Source of the DNA: Sciurus carolinensis
Taxonomy: Eukaryota > Chordata > Mammalia > Rodentia > Sciuridae
Length of the DNA: 64,000 nucleotides
Reading direction: 5' to 3'
NCBI RefSeq assembly: GCF_902686445.1
Contig: NC_062222.1
Coordinates: forward strand, 45,799,292-45,863,291
The notes under the pieces were generated by a model, which saw nothing but the letters and a program-made list of their open reading frames with translations, was not told the origin of the DNA and made no database searches. Shown piece by piece: positions 25,085 to 35,498 of the stretch. How positions within the stretch are numbered: position 1 is the stretch's first letter; each line of letters opens with the position of its first letter. The translations under genes and the position numbers were made by a program.

Positions 25085-25212
25085 AAATTATACTCTAGAT
25101 TTTGAACTTCTCAAGGTCAGGAACCATACTTCACTCATTTTTATATTTCCCAATCTTGGAAAAGCACCTGGACTCAAATATCTCTTCAATACATGATTGC
25201 TGAAATGAATTG
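25085..25212 (+). mobile_element. L2 LINE 3' end fragment
   Basis: 'gaacttctcaaggtcaggaa', 'ccatacttcactcattttta', 'ttggaaaagcacctggac' and 'aatacatgattgctgaaatg' reproduce the terminal L2 pattern (ctccttgagggcaggga ... gcacatagtaggtgct ... gttgaatgaa). Confidence 0.6.
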
Positions 25213-26499
25213 AACTAACAGATATCAAAAAAATAGTAGTCAAAATCCAAAACTAAAAGGCAGTCATTTTACTATGACTTTTTTTTAAAGCAACAAAGAT
25301 TATTTTTTGCATTGACAAACACACATATCAAAAGCAAATTTACTGCAGAAAAAGAATAAAAGCAACTTTAAACTCTTCAGACTTTCATGTGTTGTTCCTG
25401 CAAAGGACTTTTTTACTTAAAGAAAATGTTGAAATAAAGTCAATAAAGAAATGACAAAATTCAAAAACCAAAATGACAAGTACATTTATCTCATGAATAA
25501 GTAAATTCAATATGAATAATATTGTGAACTAAATTTTGAAAGAAATTCAAGTTAAGAACAGATTAAATATTTAAGCTAGTGTCTAGTATAAGTTATCTGA
25601 AAGAATAAACAAGGGAAGGGAAATAGTTAACTGAAAGGTGTCAAAAGGAAACGAGTTCTAATTAGAACTGTTTAATAACCACTCATCATTGCCTCCTATA
25701 AAACCAGACCAATCTGACCTAAAAGACAAAGTATCAAATATTTGTTGGGCAATTTTTTTCTTATCTCATAAAACTTTTAGCCAGAAGACGTTCAAGAGAA
25801 ACTCTGCAGATGTAATTAAAATGACTTTACTATATCAACTGAGTACTCATTATAAATCTCAAAACTACCACCTACATTACTCATATAGGATTTATGATTT
25901 TGACATTTCAAATTACAAAAGTGTATTAATGTTCATAAAATTGGGAATTACACATGCACTGGAAAGATCACCCATGCCAGCATTGGGAATTGATGTCTTT
26001 CTGATCTGATTTACAAGTGTTTGTTGAAGGATGCGATTCAACTGTTGTTAAACTGATTTCATTCTTGGATGACTTCCCCATGGGCAGCTGAGTGATCTTT
26101 TTGCACTGGTTATTCCTGGGCTGTATTGATTGACACCCCTGGACCAAGTTATTAGTCTTTTATAAAATATATTACTTTCCAGTAGGGGTGAAAAAACTTA
26201 CAAAATTCAATTAAAGTTTTTTCAAGATAATATATATGCTTCACAGAGAGCAAAATAAACTTATTGCTGGAGACATCTATAGTTTCATGATGAGACAAGA
26301 ATTCAGGAGATTATTTTCCTCTTCGTGACAGGTAGAAAACAAAAACTGGATAATTCTAGTTAGCAAATGTAGCTTTGAAAATTACATGTAATCATAACAA
26401 CAATAAAATTCTATTAATATTTTCCAAATTCAGACAACAAAACTATACATATCCTCTGTTTTTCCATTTGTCACAATATTCTGCAACATGTTATAAAAT
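25213..26499. other. No recognisable feature
   Basis: Very AT-rich. A 106-codon plus-strand open frame at 25689-26009 has no recognisable domain. No repeats assigned. Confidence 0.5.
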
Positions 26500-26960
26500 G
26501 CCTTTGTAATGTACTTGTTTCAAGAAGGTAGATTTTCCACCATTGTCCGTCCACCACTTCTTCATGGACATGGAAAGAGCATATCTCACGGCCTCCCTTA
26601 CTGGTAAGAATATATAGGTAGCTACATTTTTGTCCAATGGACATGTTTCATACAATTTTGGAGATCTTCCTTAAGTGACAGATAATACACATCCTTTAAC
26701 CTTTATGTTATCCTTTCCTCTTTCTTGCTAGCTAGAATGTGAGCATAATGACAAGGTCTGGAACAGCTATCCTGAGCTACAACTGGACCTTGATAATGGA
26801 TCCACACACAAAAAAAGCCCTAAGATAGAAAGAACTGGATTCCTGAGGGTTTGTGGAACTGATCTACTACATCAACTTTATACTGCTTATTGACAAATCA
26901 TCTAGTATCAAATAAATAAATATCAGTTGCTAACGGCATTATTCTTGGGTCTCTGTTATT
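26500..26960 (+). mobile_element. Old interspersed repeat, family not named
   Basis: 'tctttcttgctagctagaat' then 'gtgagcataatgacaaggtc', 'gaacagctatcctgagctac', 'ggaccttgataatggatcca' and the end 'ttcttgggtctctgttattc' follow a common dispersed mammalian pattern (gctggaatg..gatggctggagc..agccatctt..ttgggtctctgtta). LTR or DNA element; I cannot place it firmly. Confidence 0.35.
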
Positions 26961-27109
26961 CTTTGTAAAACCTAATACTATATATTAATGTATATTTGCA
27001 ATAGAATATTGGGAAAGAAGTATCAACCTCAAAGTTTAATATATTGAGAATTTGTATTTACTTACCAATCTCTGCACTTACAGAATAATAATGTAAGAAT
27101 AGCAAATAT

Positions 27110-27205
27110 GATGGCCATCATTTTTTAAGGACAGGAAAACTGATGCATAGGAAAGCTGAGGCTCAAAAAGATCAGATAACATGACAAGTTCACATGAACA
27201 AGTTC
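27110..27205 (-). mobile_element. MIR SINE fragment, antisense
   Basis: 'aggacaggaaaactgatgca' and 'taggaaagctgaggctcaaa' plus 'agatcagataacatgac' correspond to MIR reverse complement (acagatgaggaaactgaggc...). Flanks 26961-27109 and 27206-27611 show nothing else. Confidence 0.5.
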
Positions 27206-27611
27206 ACATGGCCAGGATACAGAAGTCTAGACCAAAAGAAATAAAAGAACCAGATCAGATGGTCCATGGTACTGTGTCTGCCATGGTTATCATTTTAGCA
27301 AGTAGGTCACTTTTATGAAGATTGTAGAGAGTGACATGCAGTAGTCCTCAAACATAACCCTACACTGCTGATGGATACTGTAGTAAGCAGAGTAGCATAA
27401 TGACCAGCTCATGTTGCCTCTAGAGGAATTCCTACCAGTACAGCAGCTTTCCATTCCAAAGACCTGTTCATAAAATATTATTGCTTACTTCCCAAAACTA
27501 GCACTTGGAAATAATTTACCTCTGCTACAGAATAGTAATTAATCTACCATCTTTGGAATGTTCGCATTTTGTGATACTCAAAAGGAATTTTCCTATAAAT
27601 TGTACCCATCA

Positions 27612-27712
27612 TCACCTCTTAATGTATATAGAACAGATATCACCCTTGTGTTAAAGATGCAAAAGCTTAAACATCAGAGAAATTAAGTGGCTTAAGCAAT
27701 GTCACACAACTT
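27612..27712 (-). mobile_element. MIR SINE fragment, antisense
   Basis: 'cacccttgtgttaaagatgc', 'aaaagcttaaacatcagaga', 'aattaagtggcttaagcaat' and 'gtcacacaac' follow the MIR core in reverse complement. Confidence 0.6.
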
Positions 27713-27730
27713 TTAAAATATAAAGTTCAA

Positions 27731-27866
27731 GGGCTGGGATTGTGATTCAGTGGTAGAGTGCTCACCTAGCATGCACATGGCACTGGGTTCAATTCTCAGT
27801 ACCAGATAAAAATAAATTAAATAAAGGTATTGTGTCCATTTACAACTAAAAATATTAATAAAAAAG
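27731..27866 (+). mobile_element. ID-related SINE with extra 3' tail
   Basis: ID-like body (gggctgggattgtgattcag ... gggttcaattctcagtacc), (aaat)-like linker, then 'aaaggtattgtgtccattta' and 'caactaaaaa'. Perfect 11-bp target duplication ataaagttcaa at 27720-27730 and 27867-27877, showing the tail belongs to the element. Confidence 0.93.
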
Positions 27867-27877
27867 ATAAAGTTCAA

Positions 27878-29231
27878 AGTGCATATTTACGATTTTAGTA
27901 TTATTTCTGCTACTCAGAGGAGTTCTGTGAACTTTGAAACCATTTCTTATCTCACCAATAATTCTAAAGTCAGGGTCTTGTGTAGTTATACCATACCAAA
28001 GGCCAGATTCTTCAATGCAAATACTAATCTTTACAGTTAATCAAGAGATTCCAGAAGTTTCATTATCTCTTTCAGGTTTAAAAGATGACAATCAATACCC
28101 TACCTTTTTCAAATAGCTTGAAATTAGTCCTGGGATTAGCATTAATTTAGCACACAATAATCTTAGTAATACAATATAGGTGTGCAACCGTGAAGCCTCC
28201 ATCCAAACTTGGAAAATAAAACATAAAATCATAGAGCTGTAAAAGATCTTGGGCATCATCTAGTACAACTGTATCTACAGATGAGAAAAGTGATCATGCA
28301 CTGCTAGGATATTTGCTTGCGGTCCCACAGCTAGTGACAGTCACTTCAAGGACTGGAACCCTGAAAAAGGCTTGGGGACAAAGGCTAGTGTTCGTTGAGT
28401 CACAACTTGCTACTTCCTTAACACAAAATTAGAGAGACAGGTTATGGAACAGTTATTTTTTTTTAATTAAAAGGATTCTTGAAATATATTTCTTTCAATA
28501 AAGAGCTCTATTACTACATTTGGGATATAGCAACTTTTCCTTTTATATTCTGGTGAGAGTCCTTTCATTTGTCTACAACTAGAAAATGGCACCATCTATT
28601 GTGAACCACAAGTGCACTACACAACTAATCAGCAAATTCACAACATGAAGATTATGGGGGAGAAATAAAATGCTTAGATTGGCCGAATCAAAATCTAGTT
28701 CACATCAGCTGACCACACCATCAAGGTTCTTTGGTTAAATGACCATCACCATTTTAGTATATGTATACTACATACTTCACCAGTTAAGTGTTCTCTCCAC
28801 TAACCCTGAGTGTGTGTGTTCTTGCCATGTCAGTGTGGGACACCTGGAAAGTGGTTGGAGGTGGTATTTGAATGAAGACAGACCTCAGTCCTATACTCTG
28901 AAACTTATCACTCCCCACTCCACCTGCCCCTACGGCTGGTAAGACATACAGAGATATTTTACATTACCTTTATTTTTTTTAGCAGTTTGGCTTTTGGCAA
29001 AAATGAGTGGAAGCTACAGATTTCTCTTGTACCCTCTTCCCGCACACATGCATCTCTCTCCTATTATCTGCAAAACCATCAGAGTAGAACATTTGCAATG
29101 TCTCCAACTAAAGAACCTACGTGGGCACATCATGATTACCCAGAGGAAGTATATTTTTAAAGTAAGTATATTCAGATACTTATACAAATAAATATATTTA
29201 TTTCAAATCTATTTACTACCAACATTTATTC

Positions 29232-29232
<1 letters not shown>
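27878..29232. other. No recognisable feature
   Basis: Unassigned. A MIR-like trace (cttgggcatcatctagtaca ... ctacagatgagaaaagtgat ... cccacagctagtgacag) lies at about 28245-28370 but is too weak for a separate call. Short frames only. Confidence 0.45.

Positions 29233-29261
<29 letters not shown>
29233..29261. repeat. (TG)14 microsatellite
   Basis: Uninterrupted TG dinucleotide run of about 29 bp directly at the T-rich end of an antisense L1. Likely polymorphic. Confidence 0.95.
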
Positions 29262-29266
<5 letters not shown>

Positions 29267-29395
29267 CATTTTTTATTGGTGCATCATAGTTGCACATATT
29301 GATGGAATTTATTGTTACAAATTTGTATATACACAGAATATAACAACATAATTTGACCAATGTCACTCCTCAGCATTTCCCCTTATTCTTAAGAA
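29262..29395 (-). mobile_element. L1 3' end fragment, antisense
   Basis: 'cacattttttattggtgcat', 'catagttgcacatattgatg', 'tttgtatatacacagaatat', 'aacaacataatttgaccaat' match the left (3' UTR) parts of the antisense L1s at 19349 and 55031. Confidence 0.8.
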
Positions 29396-29557
29396 CCATA
29401 TCTCAATTAACAATTAATTGACAATTAATTTGGAATATATTGATGACACGAAAACTTTGATGTGCAAATCGATGATGTGTAAAGAAACAAGACAGGTAAC
29501 TCTTTCCCTGGAGAAGACTGAAATGCAAATGAGAAAAAACAGGAAACATTAACCCAA

Positions 29558-29762
29558 GTCAGCCACAGTAGCACAGGCTTATAATTCCAGCTACTCTGGG
29601 GGCTAAGTGGAAAGATCTTGAGTTTAAGCTCCGCCTGAGTAACTTATTGAGATCCTATCTCAAAATTTAAATGTGAAAAAGGCTGGGGATGTAGCTCAGT
29701 GGTATAGTACCCTTGGGTTCAATCCTCAGTACTGGAAAGAGAAAAAGAAAGAAAAGAAAGAA
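29558..29762 (+). mobile_element. B1-ID dimeric SINE (MEN type), diverged
   Basis: Left B1-like half (gtcagccacagtagcacagg ... gagtttaagctccgcctgag) and right ID half (ggctggggatgtagctcagt ... gggttcaatcctcagtactgg), tail (gaaa)n. Flanks attaacccaa and attaatcaaa are a possible decayed target duplication. Confidence 0.85.
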
Positions 29763-30499
29763 ATTAATCAAAAATCATCATTAGTTTCCCTATGTTTAGC
29801 TAAATGGTACTGCAATGTATGACTTTGCTTGTATTTGTAAGAGGGTGAGGGGTGGGGTGTTATTTTACAAATAATTGTACTCTAAATATAGAGTTCATAG
29901 ATAAATAAATAGACAAAATTACAATTCTTTTCTTACCAAGTGACTTGGCCATATCCAATCTTGTGGAACTAGATATCACATTCTTTGTTTTACAGAAACG
30001 GTAGTATCATATCAAAGTCTAGTATACCTAAAAGAAACAAGTCACTCCATGAATACCTACAACTTATGTCTGACCTGGTTAGACCTTTTTATACAAGAAT
30101 TTCTCCAAATAACCCATGGTTTTGAACTTGCTTGAGCAAGGTATAGGACACACATAGAACAAGCAGGAACTGCCGCTCAGTCCTGAACTAGGTTCACGAT
30201 CTGTTGGTAACAGAGTAAAAAAGTAGACTCTTTACTGGACCTATTTACTGAAACTTTTTAGTTTAAAAAATCACTAAAATTTTACTTTAATAAAAAAAAT
30301 TGAACTGTATTACTTTGGAATTTGTGGTAATTACATGTCTGTATAGATAACTGGGGTTTGTTTGTTTTTTATCATATCTACTATGATGATTAAGAAATGA
30401 TTCTTAAGAAACTAAGCAAGGTACTTAAGAAACAAAGATAAGCAGATATGAAACATAAATTCTTACAGGAAATTATAATGATAGACAAAATTTATTAAA
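29763..30499. other. No recognisable feature
   Basis: AT-rich gap with no gene or repeat recognised. Confidence 0.5.
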
Positions 30500-30561
30500 T
30501 AAATGCATGGAAACAGGAGGTAAAGTGATCCTATTTGTTTCTTAGAAATCACTCTGACTTC

Positions 30562-30752
30562 CGATGGGCATGGTGATGCATGTCTTGTAATCCCAACAGT
30601 TGGGAGTGAGGCAGAAAGATTGTGAGTTCAAAGTTAGCCTCATCAACTTAGCAAGACCCTGTCTCAAAATAAAACATAAAGAAGGGCTGAGGATGTGGCT
30701 CAGTGGTTAAGCACCCCTGGTTTCAATCCCTGGTACTAAAAAAGAAAAGAAA
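30562..30752 (+). mobile_element. B1-ID dimeric SINE (MEN type)
   Basis: B1-like half (gatgggcatggtgatgcatg ... gtgagttcaaagttagcctc), ID half (gggctgaggatgtggctcag ... tttcaatccctggtac). Flanked by agaaatcactctgacttc (30544-30561) and agaaatcactctggcttc (30753-30770), 17 of 18 identical. Confidence 0.95.
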
Positions 30753-31313
30753 AGAAATCACTCTGGCTTCTTGAAGAATGAACTGGAAATGAAAATGAAA
30801 ATGAAGAGACCAGTGCAATAATCCAGGCAAGAAATCTAGGGTGGTCTCAAAAAAAAAAAAAAAAAATGATGAATTGATGAATTTGTGGTTTATTTTAGAT
30901 GTTTAAGAAATAAAATCTTCTGATGGGTTTAATATGAATGGAAGAGGAACTTACCAAAAATGTCATCCAAAATTCTAGTTTGTGACTCAATTAGGTGCTA
31001 GTATCATTCACTGAAAGAAGGACCAAGAAGAAAGCAAGAGTTGCTAGGAAAACATAGCAATTTCCATTTCAGATAGGTTATTTTGAGGTTTTCCACAAAA
31101 TATCAAAATGAAGATGTTGACTAAGTGTTTTAATGTTTCAAATTTGCAGAACAAACCCAGGGCTAAAGGTGAAATTCAGAGAACCATTTACACCTGATGA
31201 CGATGGAGCCATAGGACTAGATCCTTTTGATTAGGGAGAAACACTGAAATGAAAAGAAAATAGATGTTAAGACAAAGCATCAGTATTTAAAAAGTACATC
31301 AAGAAATGTAAAC

Positions 31314-31395
31314 ATGGGGCTAAGAATGTACCTCAGTGGTAGAGTGCTTGCCTAGCATGTGGAGGCCCTGGGTTTGATCCTTCACACTGCAAGAA
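31314..31395 (+). mobile_element. ID SINE
   Basis: 'ggggctaagaatgtacctca', 'gtggtagagtgcttgcctag', 'gccctgggtttgatccttca' give the ID body. Target duplication aagaaatgtaaac (31301-31313) and aagaaatggtaaac (31396-31409). Confidence 0.92.
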
Positions 31396-31559
31396 AAGAA
31401 ATGGTAAACCTGAAAGAGCCTGAAAAAGAAGCAGCGGGGGCACCCAGAAATACTACCAGATTTCTAGAATAAGGACCAAGAGTATGGCGATGCTATTGCT
31501 GAGACATGGAAGACTGAAGAGGCTTATTAGGGAGAGAGAATTAAAAATCAGCAATTAGA

Positions 31560-31775
31560 GCTGGGCATGGTAGTGCATACCTGTAATCCCAGTGGTTTGG
31601 GAGGCTGCGGCAGGAGGATTGCAAGTTCGAAGCCAGCCTAGGCAACTTAGCAAGGCCCTAAGTAACTTAGCAAGATCCTGCCTCTAAATAAAATATTGAA
31701 AAATGGCTAGGGATGTGGTTCAGTGTTTAAGTGCCCCTGGGTTGAATCTCTGGTACCAAAAAAAAAAAGAAAAGT
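31560..31775 (+). mobile_element. B1-ID dimeric SINE (MEN type)
   Basis: Well preserved: 'gctgggcatggtagtgcata', 'cctgtaatcccagtggtttg', 'gcaagttcgaagccagccta', then 'ggctagggatgtggttcagt' and 'gggttgaatctctggtacc'. Target duplication aaatcagcaattaga (31545-31559) and aaatcagtaattaca (31776-31790). Confidence 0.95.
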
Positions 31776-32760
31776 AAATCAGTAATTACATCATCACTGG
31801 TAAGCTTAATATCAGTGTTCCTCCAATCAGATCAAGAAGATAGTTTTGATATTTGAGTCCATAGTTCAGAGAAACTGGAATAGAAATACAAATGTGGAAA
31901 ATTCTAGCACATATGGTATTAAAGCCATAGGATTGGATGAGATCAACTTGGAGAAGAAAAAAAAAAAACATCAAAAAGGAATGAAATCTGGACAAGTCCA
32001 GGAGAGTGCCAAGATTTAGAGTTTGAGTCAAACAGAAGAATGAGTCTGTAAAGGAGAATGAGACTGAGTTGCTGCTGAGACGAGAAGAAAGCCAGAAGAC
32101 TGACACCATGCAAGCTAAGAGGGAATTCTTTCCCCTCAGAGGAAATGATCACCCGTACTGAATACTGCTGGGAAGCTGAAAAAGATGAGAACAGAAACAT
32201 AAACACTGGACTTGGCAGAGGCAAGCTCAGTGAAGTGGTAGAGATACAAGCCAAATGTGAGTGGTTTGACACTGAACAGAAGCCATAAAGGGCGACAGTA
32301 CATAGACTACTCCCATTTCTTTAAGGAGTTGGGTCAGGGAGGGTGGCAGAGAAGTGAAGCAGTAGATTGAAGGTGAGAGGAGATGTGAAGTCAGCCGAAG
32401 GAGTTTGTTGTTCTGCTTCGTCTTCAAGAAGAGGAATACTATAGTGTGTTTTTGTACTGGTGAGAATAAACCAGTAGGAAGAGAGTGATTCACAGTGTAA
32501 AAGATAAAAGAAAGAGCTGGAGTGTTTACAAAGACAAGGAGGAATGAGGTCCAAGAAAAATGGGTCTTACTGGCCTTGAGAGGAGAATTGACTCTTCCTC
32601 CATCTTCTCTATAAGAAATAATGAGATGCAGGTTATTTATAGATCCCACAGTGAGAGTTCTCTGATGACTCTAATTTTTCTCAGTGATATATGAGATGTG
32701 CTCGTCTGCTAAGAATGGGAAAGGAAAGAGGAAGACGAGTAATGAGAGCTCTGAGGAGAA

Positions 32761-33610
32761 GTAGACAGACTAGTCATCCTTCAGAAAAGTAAAGTTGGTA
32801 GTGCAACAAGGATAACAATTTTTGATACATATTAATGTATTTTTTTTCTTTTGCATTTCCACGGCACCTGGCCTTCTCTCCACAGAGGCACCCATCTGCA
32901 GAGGAGTTATTGAGTCTATGTCAGGGGGCCTAGGATGGTGGAAATTAGGACTGATACAGCAGGAATAGAAAGAAAGCAATCACTACCCAGCTGAATCCCT
33001 AACCATAGCATAGATTTTAAAAATAGACTTTTGTCAAAAGAAAAAGGATTTTCTAAACTCCTAAAACTCAGAATAATGTATCAAAAGCCAGTCTGACTGG
33101 ATTGAATTTCAAGTTTATTTTTAGTAGAGAAAACTCATAATAGGGCACAGGAAAATTTCCTGCCACACGGAAAGGCGAAAAATTTACCTAATTCAGCCCT
33201 AAAAAAACTATGGTCAATAGAAGAACAAGAGGTAGAGCAAAAACTTTTTCTCTCCTCATCCTCAGCACTAAATGTCAACATTGAGAATGTAGAAATAGTC
33301 TGATAGCTACAAAGCACTCAAGAACATTAGAGAAAGTTGCCTGCCTCTCCAGGTAGAGCCCAGAAAAGACACAAACTGCTGAAAGAAGCCCCTCACCTGT
33401 CTCCGCACCATATCTGATGTGCATGAAATCAATGGCGCACATGTGTGACTAGTGTCTTAGGACTTCTGTGGAACACGAATGATATAAAGGTGCTGAAGGC
33501 CGGTTAACCAGAAAGAACCTAGCACCAGGAAAAAGGGACCACAGAGAATGGGCTCTGTACACCCAGGATGAATGGCCAAGACTGTAGATTTCAGAAACAG
33601 ATATGCACAC
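32761..33610. other. No recognisable feature
   Basis: Unassigned DNA; the part 33130-33600 is less AT-rich and could be an old LTR I do not recognise. Short frames have no domains. Confidence 0.4.
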
Positions 33611-33620
33611 AAGATTTCCA

Positions 33621-33825
33621 GCCTGGTGTACTGGTGTACTCCTGTAATTCCAGCAGTTTGAGAAGCTGAGACAGGAGAATAACAAGTTCAAAGTCAGTTT
33701 CAGCAACTTAGTGAGGCCCTAAGCAACTCCACAGGACCATGTGTCTAAATAAAATACAAAAAACGACTAGAGTTGTGGCAAAGTGGTTAATCAATTCTGG
33801 GTTCAATCCCCAGTACCCCAAAAAA
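33621..33825 (+). mobile_element. B1-ID dimeric SINE (MEN type)
   Basis: 'gcctggtgtactggtgtact', 'cctgtaattccagcagtttg', 'aacaagttcaaagtcagttt', then 'gactagagttgtggcaaagt' and 'gggttcaatccccagtaccc'. Perfect 10-bp target duplication aagatttcca at 33611-33620 and 33826-33835. A 128-codon open frame overlapping it is incidental. Confidence 0.95.
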
Positions 33826-33835
33826 AAGATTTCCA

Positions 33836-35076
33836 AAAGGACACAGAGGACCAGTCATACCTCAGTGAGTATCAGAGCACACAGCCAGCTGTCAATACAG
33901 ATGGGACACCCCTCCACCCCAGCAAAGATGCCAGAGATCCTGCTGAGTGAGTCTGAGACTTTTTGTCCTCAATCATATAAATCAAATACACTATTCCATG
34001 CATCCAGGTATTACCATGAAGAAGAGCTAGGGAAAGTGAAGAGGTTTAGAAGACCAAACACTCCAAAGTTACCCAAGGCAATGGGATCAGATATTGAGAT
34101 TCTATTAGTTTTATCTTATGTCTAAGTGTATTCTACCCTAACTTATCATGACTCTGCAACTTTTCCCTCTACTGCTAAATAACAGACCTAGAAGAAAGGG
34201 ATCACAACAGTTATAGAAAATAAGTAGGACATGCTTTTGGTTTTGTTGTTTTTTTTTTTGTTTTTTGTTTGTTTGTTTGTTTGTATGTTTGTTTTCAAAT
34301 CAGAGCTATAGTGTGTAAAATTTTGTCCCAACAACAGGACAGGAAAAGTCCAAGAATTTTTAGGTTGTGATTGAGCCCATGTGAACTTTGAGATCAGAAA
34401 TTAAAAATTGTATGCCCAGCTTTAATGGGAATTCTTTTCCCCGAGCAGTGTTCTTGAGTATGGGAGGGTTGGGTTCCCTAAGGTTTGAGCTTTTGCCAGT
34501 CAAATGTGACAGAGGGAAAGAGGGGCAAGGAGGTTTAGTACATTAGCGAGGGAGTGATAATAATGATTGACCATGACATGCTAGACAAGAACGGAAATGA
34601 AGACAAGAGGGAACTGATGGATGGGGCACATAGGGTCGATGGTCTGGAGGTCTCCATGACATTGAGGAATTGTTACAGTGGGTATACTAGAACAATTGAG
34701 CTGGAAGAGAAAGAGATGGGATTGAAATAGTGGGGTTCCAAGTTATTGTATTTGTGCATCACTTACCAAGTACATTCACATATATAATAGTATTTACATA
34801 ATTACTTCTGCCTATAGGGAAAGAAAATTTTAATAAAGTAACAAAAAAGTTCAATAAATTATTTAAACTAAGAGAAAAACTGACATTCAAGTACACTGGG
34901 AAAATTTAGAATTAATCATATAAACCCCAAAACTTAAATAATAATTACAAAGCAACCTTTTCATTGATAAGGTAAGAGAAGTAAAACACAGTCTTTGTCA
35001 AATGACTTAACTGGTTTACTTGATTAATTAATAGAAGTTATTTTACTAGGTTTATTTAAAATGAAATGCTTTTTTA
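33836..35076. other. No recognisable feature apart from a T/G-rich tract
   Basis: Unassigned DNA including a (GTTT)n-like tract at 34235-34295. No gene or named repeat. Confidence 0.45.
34235..34295. repeat. (GTTT)n / T-rich tract
   Basis: Runs of T broken by single G, ending in about six gttt units. Could be the remains of an antisense retroelement tail, but no body is recognised beside it. Confidence 0.7.
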
Positions 35077-35498
35077 GCCAGACTCAGAAAATCAAGGGTC
35101 AAATGCTTTCTCTCACATGTGGAAGCTAAAGCAAAATAATGGAAAGAAAGGAAAAGGGGAGAGGATCGGGTATCATAAAGATACAGGCAAGATTGGTGGA
35201 GTAGGAGAATAAGAGGGAGAGGGGAAGATAGGAAAGGGAAAGAAAAAGGAACGAATTTAACAAAATCACATTCACATATACAGGTGCCAAAGGGAATTTC
35301 TCCTATATGGATATGTAGAAGAAAGGAAATTTAATAGAATCAAGGAAGGAGAAAAGGGCAGGGAGGAGGGGGGGAAAAGGGGGATGAGAAATGGAAATTA
35401 AAATCAAATTCCTTGCATATATGATTTGTCAAATTAATCCAAATACTATGTATAATTATAATGCTCCAATTAAAAAAACTCAATAAATCTGAAAAAAA
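35077..35498 (+). mobile_element. L1 3' end with G-rich tract
   Basis: Begins in the ORF2 3' end (gccagactcagaaaatcaag, ctcacatgtggaagctaaag), then a purine-rich 3' UTR and 'actatgtataattataatgc' and 'tccaattaaaaaaactcaat' at the tail. Imperfect flanks aaaatgaaatgctttttta and aaaatgaaatggctattt look like a target duplication. The tract 35356-35383 carries four or more G runs of three or longer. Confidence 0.85.

Larger units (their letters stand above)
30500..32760 (+). mobile_element. Unnamed ancient long repeat, piece 3 (with three nested SINEs)
   Basis: Landmarks in order: 'agaaatcactctgacttc', then past a SINE 'gagaccagtgcaataatcca' and 'ggcaagaaatctag', later 'atatggtattaaagccatag', 'gattggatgagatcaac', 'aagtccaggagagtgccaag'. 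These match the family order deduced from piece 2. Purine-rich sequence continues to about 32760. Open frames (up to 140 codons, minus strand) are Ser/Leu/Phe-rich complements of purine tracts, not genes. Confidence 0.5.

Noticed and set aside
25060..25560. Near-identical 21-mers gaaagcaattcaagttaagaa-like, about 480 bp apart
   Set aside because: Similarity does not extend into the flanks and the sequence is of simple AT-rich composition; probably chance.
29403..29431. caattaa/ttaattg palindromic cluster
   Set aside because: Short AT-only palindromes are common in AT-rich DNA; no further structure supports a function.
31786..32649. Several Ser/Leu/Phe-rich minus-strand frames of 107-140 codons
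   Set aside because: They are the complement of a purine-rich ancient repeat, where stop codons are scarce by composition.
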